Source of the DNA: Bacteroidota bacterium
GTDB lineage: Bacteria > Bacteroidota > Bacteroidia > Chitinophagales > Chitinophagaceae
DNA length: 11,037 nt
Reading direction: 5' to 3'
Assembly (NCBI GenBank): GCA_023386855.1
Contig: JAEWIW010000158.1
Location: 1-11,037 of the forward strand
Shown in pieces: positions 7,080-11,037 of this stretch. The position numbers and the translations under genes are program-made. Position 1 is the first letter of the stretch; each line of letters begins with the position of its first letter. The notes under the pieces were generated by a model, which saw only the letters and a program-made list of their open reading frames with translations, did not search any database and had not been told where the DNA came from.

Positions 7080-7895
7080 ATGAGATCACTCTTACTGATA
7101 CTGACAATAGCATTGCTTGGCGTTTCCTGCTCGAAGTTCACGAAGGTTCAGAAGAGCACTGACTATGAATATAAGCTCCGGATGGCTGAAAGCTATTATG
7201 CCAAGAAGGATTATAACCATGCCCAGATGCTTTATGAAGAACTGTTCCCCATCTTCAAGGGCGATCCCAAATTCGAAGACATTTTTTATAAGTACGCTTA
7301 TTGTTCATATTACCTGAAAGACTGGCTGCAGGCGGAGAATCTTTTCAAGCAGTTTGTTGAAGTTTTTCCTACAAGCCCCAGGGCCGAGGAAATGGAATAT
7401 ATGCGTGCTTATACTTTTTACAGGCAGTCGCCAAAGATCGAGCTCGATCAGACCAATACCACCAAAGCTATGGGGCTGATGCAAACCTTTATCAATACCC
7501 ATCCAGGCTCACCGAGGATCAAGGAAGCAACCGAGATCATCGACCAGTTCAGGGCAAAACTGGAAGCCAAGGATTACAAGAACGCGGAACTGTACTATAA
7601 CCTGGGGCATTACCAAGCTGCAGCGATCGCCTTTACCAGCCTGATGAACAGCTTCCCCGATTCGGAGAAGAGCGAAGATTATAAGTTCCAGGTAATAAAA
7701 TCCTATTATCTTTACGCTTCCAATAGCGTGGAAAGTAAGAAAGTGGAAAGATTTGGGCAGGTGATTACGGAGTGTAACGATTTCAGTGATCGTTTCCCGG
7801 AAAGCAAGCTCCTGGATGAAGTGCAACGGTATTCTAACTTATCCCAAAACAATATTAAAGCAATCAATAATGAGCAAATTACGCAGACAAATTAG
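7080..7895 (+). CDS. bamD: Outer-membrane protein assembly factor BamD (lipoprotein)
   Basis: BamD is the essential lipoprotein partner of BamA in the BAM complex, which folds beta-barrel proteins into the outer membrane; it acts on the periplasmic face. The 271-residue product has a lipoprotein signal peptide with lipobox LLGVSC (lipidated C17), then tetratricopeptide-like helical repeats across residues about 28-245: DYEYKLRMAESYYAKKDYNH, YKYAYCSYYLKDWLQAENLF, YYNLGHYQAAAIAF and others, with FP.SP-type repeat boundaries (VFPTSP, SFPDSE, RFPESK). I chose the ATG at 7080 over the in-frame ATG at 6996: the earlier one lies in the upstream terminator, precedes the promoter, and would bury the lipobox behind an extra hydrophobic stretch. 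The gene's last 26 bases overlap the start of rpoZ. Length and repeat layout fit the family. Confidence 0.93.
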   Translation: MRSLLLILTIALLGVSCSKFTKVQKSTDYEYKLRMAESYYAKKDYNHAQMLYEELFPIFKGDPKFEDIFYKYAYCSYYLKDWLQAENLFKQFVEVFPTSPRAEEMEYMRAYTFYRQSPKIELDQTNTTKAMGLMQTFINTHPGSPRIKEATEIIDQFRAKLEAKDYKNAELYYNLGHYQAAAIAFTSLMNSFPDSEKSEDYKFQVIKSYYLYASNSVESKKVERFGQVITECNDFSDRFPESKLLDEVQRYSNLSQNNIKAINNEQITQTN

Positions 7896-8211
7896 TGCAA
7901 ATATTGCAAGTACTGCTGAAACTAAGGACTTGAACGTGATCAAGTCCAAAACCGGTAATGTGTATGAATCTATCGCTGTTATCGCGAAAAGGGCTAACCA
8001 GATCAACATTACCCTGAAGGAAGAATTGCACAATAAACTGGAAGAATTTGCCACCCATACCGACAGCCTGGAAGAGATCCATGAGAACAAGGAGCAGATC
8101 GAGATCTCAAGAGCTTATGAGCGTATGCCGAACCCATCTTTGTTGGCGACACAGGAATTCCTGGACGACAAGATCTACTTCAGAAGAAACGAAGAGGACC
8201 TTTTCAGCTAG
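7870..8211 (+). CDS. rpoZ: RNA polymerase omega subunit, Rpb6-like Bacteroidota type
   Basis: Omega is the small RNA polymerase subunit that helps assemble beta' and, in some bacteria, contributes to ppGpp response. The 113-residue product begins MSKLRRQISANIASTAETKD and carries the omega/Rpb6 core KSKTGNVYESIAVIAKRANQI (residues 25-45), followed by an acidic helical region and a conserved-looking tail with RAYERMPNPSLLATQEFLDD (81-100). The ATG at 7870 lies inside bamD, a 26-base overlap in another frame, so translation may be coupled. An earlier in-frame ATG at 7786 would add 28 residues unlike omega and is rejected. A terminator follows at 8234-8264. The family assignment rests on the core motif and on the neighbourhood bamD-rpoZ-coaBC that I know from Bacteroidota. 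Confidence 0.88.
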   Translation: MSKLRRQISANIASTAETKDLNVIKSKTGNVYESIAVIAKRANQINITLKEELHNKLEEFATHTDSLEEIHENKEQIEISRAYERMPNPSLLATQEFLDDKIYFRRNEEDLFS

Positions 8212-8233
8212 TAGTTTTTGATATATCATTCAG

Positions 8234-8264
8234 AAGGCTGTCTCAAATTATGGGGCAGCCTTTT
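8234..8264 (+). terminator. Terminator after rpoZ, abutting the coaBC promoter
   Basis: AAGGCTGTCTC (8234-8244) pairs with GGGGCAGCCTT (8252-8262), an 11-bp stem with two T-G wobbles around a seven-base loop, closing into four Ts (8261-8264). The last T is also the first base of the coaBC -7 box, so termination and re-initiation signals are packed together. Confidence 0.78.
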
Positions 8265-8271
8265 ACATTTG
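8264..8271 (+). promoter_or_regulatory. Promoter -7 box of coaBC
   Basis: TACATTTG matches TAnnTTTG exactly, directly after the rpoZ terminator stem. It would give a leader of about 28 bases before the ATG at 8306. No clear TTTG is seen at -33; that position falls within the terminator hairpin. Confidence 0.6.
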
Positions 8272-8305
8272 TAGAAAGGTATCCAAAATGCCTTAATTTT
8301 AAATC

Positions 8306-9499
8306 ATGCTCAAGGATAAAAAGATCCTGTTAGGGATAACAGCAAGTATCGCGGCGTATAAATCGATTTTGCTTGTAAGGTTGCTGGTGAAAGCCGGGGC
8401 CGAAGTGAAAGTGGTGATGACACCGGCGTCGCGTGATTTCGTATCTGCCCTTACGCTTTCAACCCTTTCAAAAAATCCTGTTGCGATCGATCTTTTCCAG
8501 GAAGATCAATGGAGCAATCATGTGCAGCTTGGCCGCTGGGCCGATGTTATGCTGGTGGCTCCTCTTTCCTGCAATACTCTTTCAAAAATGGCCTCCGGTG
8601 CCTGCGATAATTTATTGATGGCCACCTACCTTTCAGCGACCTGCCCTGTGGTGTTGGCACCAGCAATGGATGAAGATATGTGGAACCACCCGGCAACAAA
8701 AATGAACCTTGAAAGGATAGAAAGTTTTGGAAACAGGATCATTCCGGTGGAAAAAGGTGAACTGGCCAGTGGCCTCTATGGCGATGGCCGGATGGCTGAA
8801 CCCGAAAGCATCTTACTTTTTTTGCAGGAACATTTTTTCAGCCCCAGGCCTCTTATTGGAAAGCGTGCACTGGTAACAGCCGGTCCCACGTACGAACCTC
8901 TTGACCCGGTAAGGTTCATTGGCAATCATTCATCGGGGAAAATGGGAATCGCTATTGCAAAGGAATTAGCCAAAAGAGGTGCGGATGTAGACCTGGTGCT
9001 AGGGCCGAGTGCCTTATCCATCGAAGATCTAAGAATCACGGTTCACAAGGTTAAAACTGCTGGAGAGATGTTTGAACAATGTGAACGCCTGTTTACAAAA
9101 GCAGATATTGCGGTGATGTCGGCAGCTGTTGCGGATTATACGCCTGCACAAAAGGAAGGGCATAAGATTAAGAAAACGGGTGATACCATGACGATTGAAC
9201 TGGTAAAAACACCCGATATCCTGAAAACCCTTGGAATGAAAAAGAAAGCAGGGCAGGTATTGGTTGGATTTGCCCTTGAAACCCGTGATGAAAGGGCATA
9301 TGCGCTTGGAAAACTCGAAAGCAAGAATGCAGATATGATCGTCATGAACTCCCTAAGTGATGCGGGCGCCGGTTTTGGAGTTGATACCAACAAGATCACG
9401 ATTTTTGAAAAGGATGGTACAGAAATGGCCTACGAACAGAAATCAAAGCAACAAGTAGCAGCCGATATCGTTGATAGGATAATAATGAGGTTGAAATGA
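8306..9499 (+). CDS. coaBC: Bifunctional phosphopantothenoylcysteine decarboxylase / phosphopantothenate-cysteine ligase
   Basis: CoaBC carries out two middle steps of coenzyme A synthesis. The CoaB half joins 4'-phosphopantothenate to cysteine and the FMN-dependent CoaC half decarboxylates the product to 4'-phosphopantetheine. The product is 397 residues. CoaC (about 1-180) opens GITASIAAYKS (10-20), has the catalytic histidine in SNHVQLGRWAD (H72), PLSCNT (86-91), PAMDEDMW (119-126) and ELASGLYGDGRM (152-163). CoaB (about 185-397) shows TAGPTYEPLDPVRFIGNHSSGKMG (191-214), SAAVADYTP (272-280), HKIKK (286-290) and GFALET (321-326). Two residues differ from E. coli Dfp: D122 replaces Asn125 and S155 replaces the active-site Cys158, with spacing unchanged. 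I recall this as common in Bacteroidota but could not check. The stop overlaps the next gene's ATG (ATGA), suggesting translational coupling. Confidence 0.96.
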   Translation: MLKDKKILLGITASIAAYKSILLVRLLVKAGAEVKVVMTPASRDFVSALTLSTLSKNPVAIDLFQEDQWSNHVQLGRWADVMLVAPLSCNTLSKMASGACDNLLMATYLSATCPVVLAPAMDEDMWNHPATKMNLERIESFGNRIIPVEKGELASGLYGDGRMAEPESILLFLQEHFFSPRPLIGKRALVTAGPTYEPLDPVRFIGNHSSGKMGIAIAKELAKRGADVDLVLGPSALSIEDLRITVHKVKTAGEMFEQCERLFTKADIAVMSAAVADYTPAQKEGHKIKKTGDTMTIELVKTPDILKTLGMKKKAGQVLVGFALETRDERAYALGKLESKNADMIVMNSLSDAGAGFGVDTNKITIFEKDGTEMAYEQKSKQQVAADIVDRIIMRLK

Positions 9500-10416
9500 G
9501 AAAGGCAATATATATCACTGCATTGCTGGTGATCACATTTGTTAATCCTGCCACATCACAGGAACTCCAGGCCCGTATCTCGGTTAATGCAAGCCGGATC
9601 AGTTCAACCGTAGATAAAAAGATCTTCCAGACGCTTCAATCTTCCCTGCAAACATTTTTGAATAACAGGAAATGGACCAATGAAGTATTCGCGACCAACG
9701 AAAGGATCGTGTGCAATTTCCTGCTGAATATTGCTGAGGGAAATGATAATGTTTACAAAGGCACATTGATTGTTCAGGCAGCAAGGCCTGTGTTCAATTC
9801 TACTTATGAAACACCCCTGATAAATTTCCAGGACGATAATGTTGTGTTCAGGTATGCTGAATTCCAGCCATTGGATTTCAATGAAAACAGGATCAGTGGA
9901 TCGGATGGATTATCATCTAATTTAACCGCTATTCTTGCCTATTACGTATATACAATCATTGGGCTTGATGCCAATTCTTTTTCGATGAGGGGTGGGGATG
10001 CTTATTTTCAAAAAGCGCAGAAAATTGTTGACAATGCCCCTGATGGAAGGGATATTTCCGGGTGGAGGGCTTTTGATGGTTTAAGAAGCCGTTACTGGCT
10101 GGCAGAGAATCTTACCAATAACCGCTATGCCATGATCCATGAGATCATGTACAATTATTACCGACTGGGTTTTGATTATTTGTATGAAAATGAAGAAGAT
10201 GCCAGGAATGCGATCTTCACAGCCATATCACAATTGAATACCTTGAATGCAGAAGTTCCTAATTCAATGATCGTTCCTTTCTTTTTGCAGGGAAAGAGTA
10301 ATGAGCTGGTAAAACTATTTCGAAAATCTCCACCCGATGAAAAGGGTAGAGTCAGGGAAATGCTTAGTCGCCTGGATATTTCCAATGCAAACACTTATAA
10401 ACAGGAATTGAAATGA
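9496..10416 (+). CDS. DUF4835 family exported protein (possibly PorD-like)
   Basis: This 306-residue protein has a signal peptide (MRKAIYITALLVITFVNPATS, cleavage probably before Q22) and a mature start QELQARISVNASRISST that is typical of the DUF4835 family of Bacteroidota. No catalytic motif, lipobox or later membrane segment is seen. The mature part mixes strand-like and helical stretches, with WRAFDGLRSRYWLAENLTNNRY (191-212) and YNYYRLGFDYLYENEEDA (170s-240s region) as recognisable conserved-looking blocks. From memory some databases name this family PorD and link it to the type IX secretion system; I treat that as unverified. Its ATG overlaps the coaBC stop and its stop overlaps the next ATG, so it is the middle gene of a translationally coupled trio. 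The role is otherwise unknown; periplasmic or outer-membrane-associated location is inferred from the signal peptide. Confidence 0.85.
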   Translation: MRKAIYITALLVITFVNPATSQELQARISVNASRISSTVDKKIFQTLQSSLQTFLNNRKWTNEVFATNERIVCNFLLNIAEGNDNVYKGTLIVQAARPVFNSTYETPLINFQDDNVVFRYAEFQPLDFNENRISGSDGLSSNLTAILAYYVYTIIGLDANSFSMRGGDAYFQKAQKIVDNAPDGRDISGWRAFDGLRSRYWLAENLTNNRYAMIHEIMYNYYRLGFDYLYENEEDARNAIFTAISQLNTLNAEVPNSMIVPFFLQGKSNELVKLFRKSPPDEKGRVREMLSRLDISNANTYKQELK

Positions 10417-10778
10417 ACAGGTTGGTGATTCTGATTTTTTTATCGTTTATTGTTGCCTGTTCACATAAGGATGAGATACCTAAAGGTGTATTGCCTCCTG
10501 AACAAATGGAAGGAGTGATGTGGGATATGTTGCAGGCGGAAAGATTTTCTTCAGGATTTTTGAAGCGTGACAGTATTGCCGGTCGCGACATACAAAAAGA
10601 AAATTTTAAGCTATATGACCAGGTTTTCCAGGTTCATAATATAACTAAAGATGAATTCATAAAGAGTTTTCGTTTTTACCTTGGAAGGCCGGATCTTTCT
10701 AAAATAATGTTCGATTCTTTATCGGCTGAAGCCAACAGGAGGAAAGTTGAAGCGTATAAGCGTGTGCCTGTGGAGTAA
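10413..10778 (+). CDS. DUF4296 domain lipoprotein
   Basis: This is a small protein of 121 residues with a lipoprotein signal peptide: [16 protein letters not shown], with lipidated C16. The mature part matches the layout of DUF4296, a Bacteroidota-specific family of unknown function: a short linker, then [21 protein letters not shown] (23-43), a helical segment with [24 protein letters not shown] (67-90), and a P-D-L-S-K helix to the end. It has no cysteine beyond the lipidated one and no enzyme motif. The protein is likely anchored in a membrane facing the periplasm. The start codon overlaps the stop of the DUF4835 gene by ATGA, and the stop codon abuts the next frame (TAATG), so it is cotranscribed with both. 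Function unknown; partnership with the DUF4835 protein is inferred only from coupling. Confidence 0.85.
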   Translation: MNRLVILIFLSFIVACSHKDEIPKGVLPPEQMEGVMWDMLQAERFSSGFLKRDSIAGRDIQKENFKLYDQVFQVHNITKDEFIKSFRFYLGRPDLSKIMFDSLSAEANRRKVEAYKRVPVE

Positions 10779-10801
10779 TGCTCATCAATAAAAATAACCC
10801 G

Positions 10802-11037
10802 ATGAATAAAGTTTTTGCCAATGCCACCGAAGCGGTCAATGATATCGGCGATAATGCCGTGATCATGCTTGGGGGATTTGGATTATGCGGTATTCCTGAA
10901 AACTGTATTGAAGCTTTAATGAATAAGGGCATTACAGGACTAACCTGTATTTCGAATAATGCCGGCGTGGATGATTTTGGCCTTGGGATGTTATTGAAAA
11001 AGCGGCAGATCAAAAAAATGATGAGCAGTTATGTTGG
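10802..11037 (+). CDS. scoA: 3-oxoacid CoA-transferase subunit A (5' part, runs off the window)
   Basis: The first 78 codons of a family I CoA-transferase alpha subunit are present: [20 protein letters not shown], then the glycine-rich [10 protein letters not shown] (residues 24-33), the SNNAG motif (51-55), and KKMMSSYVG at the window edge. The enzyme moves CoA between succinyl-CoA and an acetoacetate-type 3-oxo acid; the catalytic glutamate lies in subunit B, which would be encoded just downstream (inference). The motif set fits succinyl-CoA:3-ketoacid CoA-transferase best, although acetate- or adipate-specific relatives look similar in this part. I prefer the ATG at 10802 because it gives the standard family start; an in-frame ATG at 10778, overlapping the DUF4296 stop codon, would add MLINKNNP. 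The close spacing suggests readthrough from the coaBC unit. Confidence 0.9.
   Translation, partial: MNKVFANATEAVNDIGDNAVIMLGGFGLCGIPENCIEALMNKGITGLTCISNNAGVDDFGLGMLLKKRQIKKMMSSYV

Noticed and set aside
1..11037. Search for defence systems, phage genes, insertion sequences, toxin-antitoxin pairs, CRISPR arrays and tRNAs
   Set aside because: None seen; nearly all sequence is taken up by recognisable housekeeping genes with uniform composition and short spacers.

Overview
The window looks like an ordinary chromosomal housekeeping region of a member of the Bacteroidota, most likely the Chitinophagaceae or a close relative. Four things support this. Four genes carry a -7 box matching the Bacteroidota consensus TAnnTTTG (rpsF, the OmpA-like gene, bamD, coaBC). 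Clear Shine-Dalgarno sequences are absent. The omega subunit is of the Rpb6-like Bacteroidota type. The gene string bamD, rpoZ, coaBC, DUF4835, DUF4296 is the one I know from this phylum. I see no mobile element, CRISPR array, tRNA, rRNA, pseudogene or sign of recent transfer.

Layout. Positions 1-302 (minus) hold the first 100 codons of rpsF (ribosomal protein S6), with its promoter just upstream. htpG (540-2390, plus) follows, after a leader region rich in small palindromes that also contains a near-match to a sigma-54 promoter. htpG converges on recJ (2405-4138, minus), leaving 14 bases between the stop codons. The best terminator hairpin for each of these two genes lies inside the coding end of the other. 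recJ sits 12 bases downstream of a long-chain polyprenyl diphosphate synthase gene (4151-5113, minus), so the two are probably cotranscribed. From the divergent spacer 5114-5300 a consensus promoter drives an OmpA-family outer-membrane protein (5301-6947, plus), which ends in a perfect 11-bp terminator hairpin.

From 7080 to the end, all genes are on the plus strand and tightly packed: bamD, rpoZ (26-base overlap), a terminator merging into the coaBC promoter, coaBC, a DUF4835 exported protein (ATGA overlap), a DUF4296 lipoprotein (ATGA overlap), and the start of a CoA-transferase subunit A gene cut by the window edge. The group mixes outer-membrane assembly (BamD and two exported proteins of uncertain role), transcription (omega) and coenzyme A supply and use (CoaBC, CoA-transferase).

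I did not find a previously undescribed system. The points most worth a second look are the replacement of two catalytic residues in the CoaC half of CoaBC, the reciprocal terminators between htpG and recJ, the unusual htpG control region, the missing peptidoglycan-binding Asp in the OmpA-like domain, and the two functionally obscure envelope genes translationally coupled to coaBC.
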